Counted from the stretch's first letter, positions 36,504 through 45,120 are shown. The stretch is DNA of 64,000 bases from Streptomyces sp. DH37 (GCF_029813835.1 NZ_JARVKV010000001.1:124001-188000); one strand, 5' to 3'. Notes: a model not told the origin generated them from the sequence alone. Made by a program: numbers and translations.

Positions 36504-36526
36504 GGCCGCGCGCCGCCGGACGCCAA

Positions 36527-36566
36527 CCGCGTCCTTCCCGCCCGGAGAGGGGCGGGAAGGACGCGG
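36527..36566. terminator. Bidirectional terminator, 17-bp perfect stem
   Basis: Bases 36527-36543 (beginning CCGCGTCCTTCCC) pair perfectly with 36550-36566 around a 6-base loop GGAGAG. It lies between the convergent TetR and beta-helix genes. Confidence 0.9.
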
Positions 36567-36578
36567 CCGGTCACACGG

Positions 36579-37640
36579 TCAGCACAGACCCTCGGGCTTG
36601 GAGTCCCGGCACAGGTTGTCCTGGAAGACGTTGCCCGCGCCGGCGCCCCGGTTCGCCAGGTCGGCCGCCCCGTTGCCCTGCACGATGTTGTCCTCGACCA
36701 CGTTGTGCTCGTTGCGGGCCCCCACGAAGCTCTTGAAGAGGACGATGCCGCCCGACAGGGGCGAGGAGCCCACGTTGTCCTCGACCAGGTTCTCGGCCAC
36801 CCAGGTCTCCTCGGCGCCGGTGAGGACGATCCCGGACCCCTGGAGGAACGGCAGACGGGGGGTCGCCGGGCAGTACCTGTTGTTCGAGTGGACGTCGTTG
36901 CGGAAGACCGTCAGCGCTCCGGCCCGGGGCTTGGTCTCGTCCCCGACGACGAACATGGCCGCGCAGTTGCCCGCCATCTCGTTGTTCCTGACGACGAGGT
37001 TCCGCAGCCGTCTGACGGTGACGCCGATCCGGTTGTCCAGGAGGTGGTTCTCCCGGACCACCGTCCCGTCGGCGTCGGCGGCGCCCTTCTCCCGCTCCAC
37101 GGTGTTCGAGAGCAAGAGACCGGCGTCGGCGTTGTTCCGGGCGGTGTTGTAGCTGATGTCCGAGCGGGTGGACTTCTGCTGGGCGATGCCCCACTTCCCG
37201 TTCCGCTCGGCCGTCACGTGCCGCACGCTCAGCCGGTCGGTCCACGAGGCCCACAGGCCGTTCTGCTTGAAGCCGCGCAGGGTCAGGGAGTGCACGGCGG
37301 CGCCGGTGACGGGCCGGCCGTCCGTCCCGGACACGCAGATGCCGTGGCCCTCGCGCGCGCAGTCGTTTCCGGTCCGGCCGGTCGCCGGCATGAGGACGGT
37401 GTCCGGACCCGAGCCCCGCAGTGTCAGGTCGGACGTGGTGATCCGGACGCTCTCCCGGTAGGTGCCGGGGGCGAGGACGACCGTGTCCCCCGGTTCCGCG
37501 GCGTCCACGGCCTGCTGGATCGATTCTCCCGGACGGACCAGGTGCGTGTCGTCCTGGGCGGAGGCCGCCGGAGCGGCGGCCACACCCGAGACCACGACGA
37601 CCGCGGCCCATCCGAAGCGAGTGATCTGTCGTTTCGTCAT
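36579..37640 (-). CDS. Secreted right-handed parallel beta-helix protein
   Basis: A 353-residue exported protein. Signal peptide of about 28 residues (TKRQITRFGWAAVVVVSGVA, then AAPAASA before QDD). The mature part starts with the DUF1565/NosD-like HLVRPGESIQQAVDAAEPGD and LAPGTYRESVRI, then many beta-helix rungs rich in Asn (NKW, NNADAG, VRENHLLDNRIGV, VVRNNEMAGNCAAM, VFRNDVHSNNRYC, VAENLVEDNVGSS). Such folds occur in polysaccharide lyases and carbohydrate-binding proteins; no catalytic residues can be assigned. ATG 37640 follows an AT-rich stretch with no clear ribosome site, so the mRNA may be leaderless or weakly translated. Confidence 0.88.
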   Translation of the reverse strand: MTKRQITRFGWAAVVVVSGVAAAPAASAQDDTHLVRPGESIQQAVDAAEPGDTVVLAPGTYRESVRITTSDLTLRGSGPDTVLMPATGRTGNDCAREGHGICVSGTDGRPVTGAAVHSLTLRGFKQNGLWASWTDRLSVRHVTAERNGKWGIAQQKSTRSDISYNTARNNADAGLLLSNTVEREKGAADADGTVVRENHLLDNRIGVTVRRLRNLVVRNNEMAGNCAAMFVVGDETKPRAGALTVFRNDVHSNNRYCPATPRLPFLQGSGIVLTGAEETWVAENLVEDNVGSSPLSGGIVLFKSFVGARNEHNVVEDNIVQGNGAADLANRGAGAGNVFQDNLCRDSKPEGLC

Positions 37641-37931
37641 GAACTGAAAATATGGGCGGTATGTTGATATTCGCCACATGTGTTAACCCGAGGCAGGAAC
37701 ACTGCCGCCGTTCCGGTCGGCCTCACTGGTCCAAGCGGCCGAGGGCACGCGGCCCGGCACCCCGGAGGGGCCGCACGCGGACCGTACCGCCACCGTGACC
37801 TCCCGTCAGCGACGCCGTCGCGGTCGCGCTGCCGCGGCCCGGGACCGCCCGCCCGGCGGTACCGGGGCACAGCGTGGGCATACGGAAGCCGGGACCGGCA
37901 CGTGCCCGACACGGTGAAGGGAGCACACGCC
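37641..37931. other. Divergent intergenic region, AT-rich near the beta-helix gene
   Basis: About 290 bp with promoters for both neighbours. The first 45 bases (AATATGGGCGGTATGTTGAT and following) are markedly AT-rich for this genome. No gene or clear operator seen. Confidence 0.5.
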
Positions 37932-39344
37932 ATGGCGACCGCGCAGCGCATGGTGGTCATCGGAGCGAACGCGGCGGGCATGTCGGCCGCCTCGCAGGCG
38001 CGCAGGCTGAAGGGCGCCGGGGAACTGGAGATCATCGCCCTCGAACGGGGCGGTCACGCCTCGTACTCCGCCTGCGGCATCCCCTACTGGGTCGGCGGCG
38101 ACGTCGCGGACGCCGGCGACCTGATCGCGCGGACCCCCGAGCAGCACCGCGAACGGGACATCGACCTGCGCCTGCACACCGAGGTCACCGAACTCGACCC
38201 GGACGGCCGGCGCGTCCGCGTCCGCGGACGCGCGGACGGCGCAGCCGCCGGGGAGTGGCTGGGCTACGACCACCTGGTCGTCGCCACCGGCGCCCGCCCC
38301 CTGCGCCCCGCGCTGCCGGGCATCGACGCGCCGGGCGTGCACGGCGTGCAGACCATGGACGACGGCCGGGCGCTGCTGGACGCCCTGGAGAGGGCCGAGG
38401 CGGCGCGCACGGCGGAGGCCCCCCGGCGCGCGGTCGTGGTCGGCGCCGGCTACATCGGCGTGGAGATGGCCGAGGCGCTGATCCGCCGCGGCCACCGGGT
38501 CACGGTGCTGGACCGGGCCGAGCAGCCGATGAGCACGCTCGACCCCGACATGGGCCGGCTGGTGCACGAGGCGATGTGCCGCATGGGCATCGAGACGGTC
38601 ACCGGCGCCACCGTCACCGCCGTCCGCACGGGTGAGGACGGCCGGGTGCGGGCGGTCGCCACCGAGGACGCCGAGTACGAGGCCGACACCGTGGTGCTCG
38701 GGCTGGGCGTGCGGCCCGAGACCGGCCTCGCGCGCGAGGCCGGTCTGCCGCTGGGGGAGTCGGGGGGCCTGCTGACGGACCTGGCGATGCGCGTGCGGGG
38801 CCGGGAGGACATCTGGGCGGGCGGCGACTGCGTCGAGGTCCTCGACCTCGTCTCGGGCCGCACCCGGCACGTCGCGCTGGGCACGCACGCCAACAAGCAC
38901 GGCCAGGTCATCGGCACGAACGTCGGCGGCGGCTACGCCACCTTCCCCGGCGTCGTCGGCACGGCGGTCAGCAAGGTCTGCGACCTGGAGATCGCCCGCA
39001 CCGGCCTGCTGGAGACCCAGGCCGAAGCGTTGGGGCTGCGGTTCGTGACCGTGACGGTCGAGTCCACCAGCCGCGCCGGCTACTACCCGGGGGCCGCGCC
39101 GATGCACGTGAAGATGCTCGCCGAGCGCCGCACGGGCCGCCTGCTGGGCGTGCAGATCGTCGGGCGCGAGGGCGCGGGCAAGCGCGTGGACGCGGCCGCG
39201 GTCGCGCTGACCGCCGGAATGACGGTCGAACAGATGACGGCCCTGGACCTGGGGTACGCGCCGCCGTTCTCCCCGCTGTGGGACCCGGTCCTGGTGGCGG
39301 CCCGGAAGGCGGTCGCGGAGGTGCGCCGGGCCGGCGCGCACTGA
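37932..39344 (+). CDS. CoA-disulfide reductase/NADH-oxidase-like FAD oxidoreductase
   Basis: A 470-residue pyridine nucleotide-disulfide oxidoreductase: FAD-binding MVVIGANAAGMSAASQA, single redox cysteine C48 in ASYSACGIPYWVGG, NAD(P)-binding AVVVGAGYIGVEMAEALIRR, second FAD motif DIWAGGDCVEVLD and a C-terminal dimerisation domain with VGREGAGKRVDAAAVAL. The single Cys in SxxxCGxP marks the CoA-disulfide reductase/NADH oxidase branch, not the two-Cys glutathione reductases. It may act on disulfides, polysulfides or persulfides. ATG at 37932 with GGGAG upstream. It stands alone between two intergenic regions. Confidence 0.9.
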   Translation: MATAQRMVVIGANAAGMSAASQARRLKGAGELEIIALERGGHASYSACGIPYWVGGDVADAGDLIARTPEQHRERDIDLRLHTEVTELDPDGRRVRVRGRADGAAAGEWLGYDHLVVATGARPLRPALPGIDAPGVHGVQTMDDGRALLDALERAEAARTAEAPRRAVVVGAGYIGVEMAEALIRRGHRVTVLDRAEQPMSTLDPDMGRLVHEAMCRMGIETVTGATVTAVRTGEDGRVRAVATEDAEYEADTVVLGLGVRPETGLAREAGLPLGESGGLLTDLAMRVRGREDIWAGGDCVEVLDLVSGRTRHVALGTHANKHGQVIGTNVGGGYATFPGVVGTAVSKVCDLEIARTGLLETQAEALGLRFVTVTVESTSRAGYYPGAAPMHVKMLAERRTGRLLGVQIVGREGAGKRVDAAAVALTAGMTVEQMTALDLGYAPPFSPLWDPVLVAARKAVAEVRRAGAH

Positions 39345-39505
39345 CGGGCGCGGCCCGGAGCGCACGGCAGACGGCGCACCGCCCTCGCGCCGGCCCCCCT
39401 CCGCCCGTCGCCCGCCGCCCCCGTCCGCCGCGCTCCGGGGACGGAGGACGCGGGACGGGCCGGAAGCCGCGGATCCCGCCCGGCGGTCCACCGGGCGGAA
39501 TGTCA

Positions 39506-39519
39506 GTGACGTGCGTCAC
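39506..39519. promoter_or_regulatory. Palindrome upstream of the ABC exporter, TetR-operator-like
   Basis: GTGACG-TG-CGTCAC has perfect 6-bp arms. Its core TGACGTGCGTCA (39507-39518) differs by one central base from TGACGCGCGTCA at 35713-35724. It lies 82 bp before the ABC ATPase start. Confidence 0.6.
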
Positions 39520-39600
39520 AGTTGTCCGTAGGGCGGGCTCCGGGCCGGGGGACCCGGGGCGACCGCCGAAGCGCGACCTCGACGCGAGGGGACGAGTCCC

Positions 39601-40611
39601 ATGACGCATGAGTACGCGATCCAGGCGGAGGGCCTGGCCAAACGGTTCAAGGAGACCCGGGCGCTGGACGGCGTGGACCTGGTCGCCCGCACCGGGACGG
39701 TGCTGGGGCTCCTCGGGCCCAACGGAGCGGGCAAGACCACCGCCGTACGGATCTTCGCCACGCTGCTCCAGCCGGATGCCGGGCGGGCCGAGGTCGCCGG
39801 TCACGACGTGGTGCGGGAGGCCGGCGTCGTGCGCTCGCTCGTCGGTCTGACCGGCCAGTACGCGGCGGTCGACGAGAACCTCACCGGCACGGAGAACCTG
39901 CTGCTGATCGGGCGGCTGCTGGGGATGTCGAGGCGTGAGGCGAAGGCGCGGGCGGCCGAGCTGCTGGAGCGCTTCGGGCTGACGGGAGCGGCGGGACGCG
40001 CGGTGAAGACGTTCTCGGGCGGCATGCGGCGCAGGCTGGACCTGGCGGCGAGCCTGGTGGGCCGGCCCCCCATCCTCTTCCTCGACGAGCCGACGACCGG
40101 ACTGGACCCGCGCAGCCGCAACGAGGTGTGGGACATGCTGCGCGGTCTGGTCGCCGAGGGCGTGACCGCGCTGCTGACCACGCAGTACCTGAACGAGGCC
40201 GACCTGCTCGCCGACCGGATCGTGGTGATCGACAAGGGCCGGGTCATCGCCGAGGGCACCTCCGACGAGCTGAAGACGCAGGTGGGCGGGCAGGTGCTCC
40301 AACTGCGGCCGGTGCGGGGACACGACCTGCCGACCGCGCACGCCCTGGTGGCCCAGGCGGCCGGGCCGCAGACCCGGATCGAGGGCGATCTGGTCACGGT
40401 ACCGGTCAACGACCCGGAGCTGATGCCCGCCGTCGTCCGCCGCCTGGACGGGGCCGGCGTCGCGGTCGGCGAGCTGACGCTGCGCCGCTCGTCGCTGGAC
40501 GAGGTCTTCCTGGCCCTGACCGGTCGCCGCACGGGGCCGGACGGGGAAGGCCCCGGTGCGGACGCCGAATCCGGCGACCGCGAGACCGAGAAGGCGGTGA
40601 GCGGATCATGA
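39601..40611 (+). CDS. DrrA-type ABC exporter ATP-binding protein
   Basis: A 336-residue ATPase: Walker A GLLGPNGAGKTTAVRI, Q-loop LTGQYAAVDENLTGTENLL, signature FSGGMRRRLDLAASL, Walker B PILFLDEPTTGLDPRSR and the switch region LTTQYLNEADLLADR. The C-terminal 90 residues (RRSSLDEVFLALTG) are the DUF4162-like tail of daunorubicin-type exporters. ATG at 39601 with GAGGGGACGAG upstream. Overlaps the permease by ATGA. It probably exports a drug or lipid; specificity is not readable. Confidence 0.95.
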   Translation: MTHEYAIQAEGLAKRFKETRALDGVDLVARTGTVLGLLGPNGAGKTTAVRIFATLLQPDAGRAEVAGHDVVREAGVVRSLVGLTGQYAAVDENLTGTENLLLIGRLLGMSRREAKARAAELLERFGLTGAAGRAVKTFSGGMRRRLDLAASLVGRPPILFLDEPTTGLDPRSRNEVWDMLRGLVAEGVTALLTTQYLNEADLLADRIVVIDKGRVIAEGTSDELKTQVGGQVLQLRPVRGHDLPTAHALVAQAAGPQTRIEGDLVTVPVNDPELMPAVVRRLDGAGVAVGELTLRRSSLDEVFLALTGRRTGPDGEGPGADAESGDRETEKAVSGS

Positions 40612-41417
40612 CCGCCACGACGGCCGGCGCCCCCGTCACCGCGAGCGGCCGGGTCCGCCCCGGCACCGGACTGCGGCAGACCGCCACCATGGCGTGGCGC
40701 AGTCTCGTCGCCATCAAGCACAACCCGCTGGAGCTCGTCGACTACAGCATCACGCCGATCATGTTCGTGTTCCTCTTCACGTATGTGCTCGGCGGCCAGA
40801 TGGCCGGGTCGCCCGATGCGTACCTGACGTACGCCCTGCCGGGGATCATCGTCCAGAACACCCTGTTCATGACCACCTACACGGCACTGGCGCTCAACAC
40901 CGACCTCACCAAAGGCGTCTTCGACCGGCTGCGGAGCCTGCCGGTGGCCCGCTCCGCCCCGCTGATCGGACGGATCACCGCCGACCTGGCCAAGCACGTG
41001 TGGGCGATGCTCCTGATGATCGGCCTCGGCCTGGCGCTCGGCTTCCGCGTCACCGGCGGACTCGGCGGCTTCCTCGCGGGCGCGCTGCTGCTCGTCGTCT
41101 TCGCGGCGGCGGTGTCCTGGTGCGCGGTGCTGATCGGCATGCTCGCGGGCGACGCGGAGAAGGTCCAGGCGTTCGGCTTCACCCTGATCTTCCCGATCAC
41201 CTTCACCAGCAGTGCCTTCGTCCTCGTCGACACCATGCCCGGCTGGCTCCAGGCCTGGGCGGACGTCAACCCGGTCACCCATCTGTCGGACGCGTACCGC
41301 GGTCTGCTGCTGGGCGGCGAGGTGGGTCGGCCGCTGCTGTGGTCGCTGGTCTGGGCGGTGGGGATAGCGGCGGCCTTCTACCCGATGGCGATGAAGGCGT
41401 ACCGGGCGAAGGCGTGA
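40608..41417 (+). CDS. DrrB-type ABC-2 exporter permease
   Basis: A 269-residue ABC-2 membrane protein with six hydrophobic segments and the family features MAWRSLVAIKHNPLELVDYS, TPIMFVFLFTYVLGG, FDRLRSLPVARSAPLIGR and ADVNPVTHLSDAYRGLLLG. ATG at 40608 overlaps the ATPase stop. The two genes make a complete exporter and are followed by a strong hairpin, so they form a two-gene operon. Confidence 0.95.
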   Translation: MTATTAGAPVTASGRVRPGTGLRQTATMAWRSLVAIKHNPLELVDYSITPIMFVFLFTYVLGGQMAGSPDAYLTYALPGIIVQNTLFMTTYTALALNTDLTKGVFDRLRSLPVARSAPLIGRITADLAKHVWAMLLMIGLGLALGFRVTGGLGGFLAGALLLVVFAAAVSWCAVLIGMLAGDAEKVQAFGFTLIFPITFTSSAFVLVDTMPGWLQAWADVNPVTHLSDAYRGLLLGGEVGRPLLWSLVWAVGIAAAFYPMAMKAYRAKA

Positions 41418-41478
41418 GGGGAGCACGCGCACGCCGGGCGCCGCGGAGCCCGGTCCCGCACCGCCGAGGCCCGTGCCG

Positions 41479-41513
41479 GGAGGGTGTGCGCGAGATGTTC
41501 GCGCGCACCCTCC
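41479..41513. terminator. Terminator after the ABC exporter
   Basis: Bases 41479-41493 (GGAGGGTGTGCGCGA) pair with 41499-41513 (TCGCGCGCACCCTCC) with one GU wobble and a 5-base loop, 60 bp after the permease stop. It may also serve the convergent hydrolase gene. Confidence 0.88.
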
Positions 41514-41641
41514 AAAGGCGTCTGCGCCCCTGCTAGGCAGCCGTACCCGCGGAACGGACCGGCGCGGCCCGCCCGCGCGAGGCGTCCCCCACGGGGCGGC
41601 CGGGGGAGGGGGGCGGATGCCCGCGGGGCCCCGGCGGACGG

Positions 41642-42532
41642 TCAGGGCGTACGGCCGGCGGTGTCGGCGGTGTCGGCGGGCCGGGTGTGCGCGAGGAGGA
41701 CGTCGGCGAGCGGGGGCACGGCCGCGCTCCCGAGCGCGTGCCCGAGTCCGGGGATCGTGACGAGCCGCGCGGAGGGGATCGCACCGGCGAGCCGGGCCGC
41801 GTGCGGCGGGGGTGTGACCGGGTCCTCCGGGGCGTCGACGACCAGGGTCGGGACCGTCACCCGCGCCAGCTCCTCCCCCCGCTCCATGCCGGACCGGTCG
41901 GCGAGCGCGTGCGCGGACGAGGCGGTCCACGTGCCGCTGTGCGCGGCGACGCGGCGCTCGAGGTCCGCGAACTCCCCGGCGTCGAAGGGCAGGACACCGC
42001 CGTTGAGGAGGCGCCAGTGCTCGACGCGCCACCGCAGTTCGGCCTCCCGGTCGCGCTCCTGTCCCATCTCCTCCCACATCGCGAGCAGGCGCGGGTCGGG
42101 GCCGGGCAGGTCCTCGTCGCGGATCTCCGGGTCGGGACGCGCGCCGCCGAGCACCGACGTGCCCCACAGCGCGGCGCTGAGCAGCCGCTCCGGGTGGTCC
42201 AGGAGCAGCAGTTGCACCAGGTAGCCGCCCATCGACATCCCGGCCACGTGCGCGCGGTCGATCGACAGGGCGTCCAGCACCGCCACGGCGTCACCGGCGA
42301 GATCGCGGATCGCGTAGGGCCGCTCGTGGAAGGCACGGGTGGAGCGGCCGGTGTCGCGGTGGTCGTAGCGGATGACGCGGTGGTGCCGGGCCAGTCGGCC
42401 CACGAGCCCGTCGGGCCAGCCGAGTCCACCGGCGCCTGCTCCCATGATCAGCAGCAGCGGCGGCAGGTCCTCCTCGCCGACCGCCTCGACCCACAGCCGG
42501 TAGCCGTCCCCGGTCTCGGCAAAGGTCTCCAT
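41642..42532 (-). CDS. Alpha/beta hydrolase
   Basis: A 296-residue alpha/beta hydrolase with the complete signature set: oxyanion region LLLIMGAGAGGLGWPDGLVG, YDHRDTGRS, nucleophile elbow VAGMSMGGYLVQLL, acid LVVDAPEDPVTPP and catalytic His in IPGLGHALGS. This resembles lipase/esterase-type proteins close to DoxA-cluster RdmC and related hydrolases. ATG at 42532 with GGGGGAG immediately upstream. A TetR-like palindrome lies 163 bp upstream but no regulator gene is adjacent. Substrate unknown. Confidence 0.92.
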   Translation of the reverse strand: METFAETGDGYRLWVEAVGEEDLPPLLLIMGAGAGGLGWPDGLVGRLARHHRVIRYDHRDTGRSTRAFHERPYAIRDLAGDAVAVLDALSIDRAHVAGMSMGGYLVQLLLLDHPERLLSAALWGTSVLGGARPDPEIRDEDLPGPDPRLLAMWEEMGQERDREAELRWRVEHWRLLNGGVLPFDAGEFADLERRVAAHSGTWTASSAHALADRSGMERGEELARVTVPTLVVDAPEDPVTPPPHAARLAGAIPSARLVTIPGLGHALGSAAVPPLADVLLAHTRPADTADTAGRTP

Positions 42533-42545
42533 GTCTCCCCCCTCG

Positions 42546-42588
42546 GTTCGGGCCCTTCGGTTCGAGCCCTTCGGTTCGGGCCGTGGAG
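42546..42588. repeat. Tandem repeat in the hydrolase leader
   Basis: A 15-base-spaced unit of the type GGTTCGGGCCCTTC occurs nearly three times in a row with one substitution, directly upstream of the hydrolase start codon. Confidence 0.7.
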
Positions 42589-42694
42589 CCGCGACTCGTC
42601 GAGCGCGGTCCGCGACAGTGCGTCGGCCTGCTCCTCGGCCGGAACCGCGTCCTCGGCCAACGGCTCCCCGGACACGGAGGAACCGTAACAGAAG

Positions 42695-42711
42695 CGAGAC
42701 GATACGTCTCG
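42695..42711. promoter_or_regulatory. TetR-like operator palindrome upstream of the hydrolase
   Basis: CGAGACG-ATA-CGTCTCG is a 17-bp palindrome with perfect 7-bp arms, in an AT-richer spot that ends TCTCTTTAGG. It is typical in size for a TetR dimer. No TetR gene lies within 6 kb on the right, so the regulator may be encoded elsewhere or lost. Confidence 0.65.
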
Positions 42712-42732
42712 TCTCTTTAGGGGAGTGGCAGA

Positions 42733-43169
42733 TGCCCTCGTCGCGGAGAGCCGCCTCCCCGTCGGAGCGGAGACCCTGCGGCTGTCCGGTCACGTCGGTC
42801 CGAACAGCCGGTGCCCGGGCGGCGCACCGCAGGCGACCGCGCCGGTGCCGCGCCGGTGCGATCCTCCGGTGGCTGCCGGACGGGCGGGTGCGGCCGGGGC
42901 GGTGAGTGCCCGCGGCCGGGTGCGCCGCGGCCCGGCGCGGGAGGCCGTGGAGCCGGTCGGTGGGACCCGCGAGGTGAACGCGCCGGCGTCGGAGCGGAAG
43001 GCGGGCCTCAGTGCCTCGTCCGGCGTGCTCGGCGACCGGCGGCGCGGCGCGACGCGACGGGTTCCGCCCGGTGCCCGCCGCCCCGCGCGTTCCCCGCGCC
43101 CCGGGCGCACCCGGACACGCCCCTGCGGCGCGTCGCAACGCGTCCGGGGCGTGCCGGGGCGGGGGATGC
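42733..43169. other. Gene-free region
   Basis: About 440 bp in which I can support no gene. A short frame from 42725 (VADALVAESRLPVGAETLRL) is open but matches nothing I recognise and lacks a ribosome site; it may be a remnant of a gene once controlled by the palindrome at 42695. Confidence 0.5.
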
Positions 43170-43310
43170 CTACTCGGCTCCGAGGGCGAACAGCAGGTAG
43201 AGGAAGAACGCGAAGACGTGGCCCGCGACTATGTAGGCGAACAGGCGGAGGACCAGTCCGCGGGGGAAACGGCCGTCCCCGCGCTCGACACCGGTGTCTT
43301 CACTCGGCAT
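43170..43310 (-). CDS. Small single-pass membrane protein (DUF6126-like)
   Basis: A 46-residue protein: a hydrophilic N-terminus (MPSEDTGVERGDGRFPRG) and one strong membrane helix (LFAYIVAGHVFAFFLYLLFA). Its ATG at 43310 lies inside the end of the XRE-cupin gene, overlapping it by 11 bases. Similar tiny proteins are regularly found beside XRE-cupin regulators in Streptomyces. It may signal to or sequester the regulator, but nothing is established. Confidence 0.8.
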   Translation of the reverse strand: MPSEDTGVERGDGRFPRGLVLRLFAYIVAGHVFAFFLYLLFALGAE

Positions 43311-43962
43311 GGGGGCCACCTTCCGGGAGGGTCGTGTGCCGCTGGGCACCTTGGGGGATCGGACGGTCCGCGCCGCCCAGGCACAGGTCGCCGGTGTGGC
43401 TCCGCAGCAGGGTGTGGACGAAGAGCAGGTCGGCGCCCTGCGCGGAGGCGGCGGTGATCCGATGGGGGGTGAGGCTGTCGTAGTGGGCCGCGTCGCCCGG
43501 ACCGAGCACGTGCTCCTCGCCTCCCAGGGTGAGTCCGAGGCGGCCGGTGAGGACGTAGAGCCACTCCTCGCCGACGTGGGTGCGGACCAGGTCGCCCTGG
43601 GCCTCCGGCGGCACGTGCACCCGCAGCGCCTGCATGGCCCGGCGCGACCCTCCGGCCTGCCGGTAGATCCAGCCGCCGGCCTCGGCCGCCTCCACCTGCC
43701 CGGCCCGGATGACCTGGTCCCGGTCGGGCGGGGTCTCGCCCAGCAGGTCCGAGACCGTGGTGCCGTAGGTCCGGGCGAGTGCCAGCAGCAGCGGCAGCGA
43801 CGGCTGCCGCTGTCCCGTCTCCAGGCGGGACAGGTGCGCGGGGGACATCTCCAGCCGCCGGGCCGCCGCCTCCAGGGTGAGGCCGCCGCGCCTGCGCAGG
43901 TCGCGCAGGCGCGGCGCGACACCGGACAGGTCCGTACCCGTGGCGGGGGTTTCTTGGCCCAT
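43300..43962 (-). CDS. XRE-family regulator with C-terminal cupin sensor
   Basis: A 220-residue regulator. Residues 15-75 are an HTH_3 domain (LRDLRRRGGLTLEAAARRLE, MSPAHLSRLETGQRQPSLPL), and residues 115-185 a cupin (GDLVRTHVGEEWLYVLTGRL, LGPGDAAHYDSLTPHRI), as in polyamine- or drug-responsive XRE-cupin regulators. ATG at 43962 (MGQETPATG) fits related proteins; ATG 43980 would add six residues. Two identical-spacing TTGCC-N5-GGCAA sites sit directly upstream and are almost certainly its operator. Co-transcribed with the 46-residue membrane protein. Confidence 0.9.
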   Translation of the reverse strand: MGQETPATGTDLSGVAPRLRDLRRRGGLTLEAAARRLEMSPAHLSRLETGQRQPSLPLLLALARTYGTTVSDLLGETPPDRDQVIRAGQVEAAEAGGWIYRQAGGSRRAMQALRVHVPPEAQGDLVRTHVGEEWLYVLTGRLGLTLGGEEHVLGPGDAAHYDSLTPHRITAASAQGADLLFVHTLLRSHTGDLCLGGADRPIPQGAQRHTTLPEGGPHAE

Positions 43963-43982
43963 GCATCCATTGAGCCACATGC

Positions 43983-44017
43983 TTGCCCCACAGGCAAACG
44001 GATTGCCTCCAAGGCAA
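43983..44017. promoter_or_regulatory. Two tandem TTGCC-N5-GGCAA operators of the XRE-cupin gene
   Basis: TTGCCCCACAGGCAA (43983-43997) and TTGCCTCCAAGGCAA (44003-44017) are two 15-bp dyads with identical arms and different centres, 20 bp apart start to start, i.e. about two helical turns and on the same face. They abut the XRE start codon, so bound protein would block the promoter or ribosome access. Confidence 0.88.
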
Positions 44018-44284
44018 AAGGCGGAGGAGGTGGCCTCCGCTTCCCGCTCCACCATGAGAGCACGGGGCGTTGCGCTCCACGAGGCGAGGGACCCAGGCGG
44101 TCCGCCGCCCCCGGGACCCCGCCGTTGACGCCGGAGCAGGGAGGCGCAGAGGAGTCCATGGCGCGGACGCCGTCCGGTCCGGTGTCCGGCATCGCCCCGC
44201 CGCGGGGGCGTATCCCCTGCGGATCCCCTACGGAGTCTCTCCGGCCCCGACCCCCGTCGTACCGCGATCCGCCGCAGCCGCTCC

Positions 44285-44324
44285 TTGACAGAGCCTGTCA
44301 TGCAGCATGCAATATATTGCATGC
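44285..44324 (+). promoter_or_regulatory. GntR promoter with 20-bp palindromic operator enclosing the start codon
   Basis: A consensus -35 TTGACA (44285-44290) is followed by TGCAAT (44308-44313) at 17-bp spacing. This places the transcription start at or next to the ATG at 44321, implying a leaderless mRNA. GCATGCAATATATTGCATGC (44305-44324) is a perfect 20-bp palindrome of the FadR/FCD-GntR type that covers both the -10 and the start codon, an efficient autorepression site. Confidence 0.8.
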
Positions 44325-45055
44325 CGGTTCCGAAGAGCCAAGGGCTCGTTTCCAGGTCACTGCTGAGGGAGAACGCCTACCGGGCGATCCGGGACGCCAT
44401 CGTCGACGGCACGCTCGCCCCGGGCGAGCGGCTCAACGACGGCGACCTGGCGCAGTGGCTGGGGGTCAGCCGCACGCCGGTGCGGGAGGCTCTGGCGCGT
44501 CTGGAGCAGGCCGGACTGGTGCAGGCCAAACCCGGCCGCTACACCAGGGTCAGCCCGCTGGACGTCCGGGCCGTGCGCGGAGCCCAGTCCGTGACGGCGG
44601 CCATGCACGAACTCGCCGTCCGGGAGGCGCTGCCCAACCTGTCGGCCGCCGAACTCGACGCCATGCGCGAGGCCAACACACGCTTCGCCGCCGCCCTGCG
44701 GGACAACGACGTCGACGCGGCGATCGCGGCGGACGACGACTTCCACGGTGTCGCGGTCACCGCCTGCGCCAACCCCGCGGTGCGCACCGTGCTGGAGCAG
44801 TTCACGCCGGTGGTGCGGCGTCTGGAACGGCTGCGCTTCTCCTCGCTGAGCGGCCGGGGCTCGGTCGCCCAGCACGATCGCATCGTCGAACGGTGCGCGG
44901 CCGGTGACGTCGACGGGGCCGCCGCCGCCACCCGCGCCAACTGGCAGACCCTGGCGCCCCTGCTCGACACCCTGCCTCCGGACGCCGAGGCCGACACCGG
45001 CGCCGACCGCACCGGCGCCGACCGCACCGGGGGCGGCACGCCCTCCCCGCACTGA
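44321..45055 (+). CDS. GntR-family (FCD) regulator of the ACC deaminase gene
   Basis: A 244-residue GntR regulator: winged helix [51 protein letters not shown], then an FCD helical sensor domain with [20 protein letters not shown] (metal/ligand-binding Asp/His). The C-terminal tail repeats GADRT. ATG at 44321 sits inside its own palindromic operator and has no ribosome site, so it is probably leaderless. It is 65 bp upstream of acdS on the same strand and likely controls it. Confidence 0.9.
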   Translation: MPVPKSQGLVSRSLLRENAYRAIRDAIVDGTLAPGERLNDGDLAQWLGVSRTPVREALARLEQAGLVQAKPGRYTRVSPLDVRAVRGAQSVTAAMHELAVREALPNLSAAELDAMREANTRFAAALRDNDVDAAIAADDDFHGVAVTACANPAVRTVLEQFTPVVRRLERLRFSSLSGRGSVAQHDRIVERCAAGDVDGAAAATRANWQTLAPLLDTLPPDAEADTGADRTGADRTGGGTPSPH

Positions 45056-45120
45056 CCACCAGACCCGCCGGCGACGGCACCCCACGTCCCGCGACCGGGG
45101 CAGAGACGAAGGAGCCACAG

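Noticed and set aside
36571..37677. 368-codon minus-strand frame parallel to the beta-helix gene in another frame
   Set aside because: Shadow of the beta-helix gene, which has a signal peptide and Asn-rich rungs.
42725..43483. Plus-strand frame starting VADALVAESRLPV after the palindrome at 42695
   Set aside because: No ribosome site, composition drifts to Arg/Gly/Pro, and it runs antisense into the XRE/DUF6126 pair; at most a relic.
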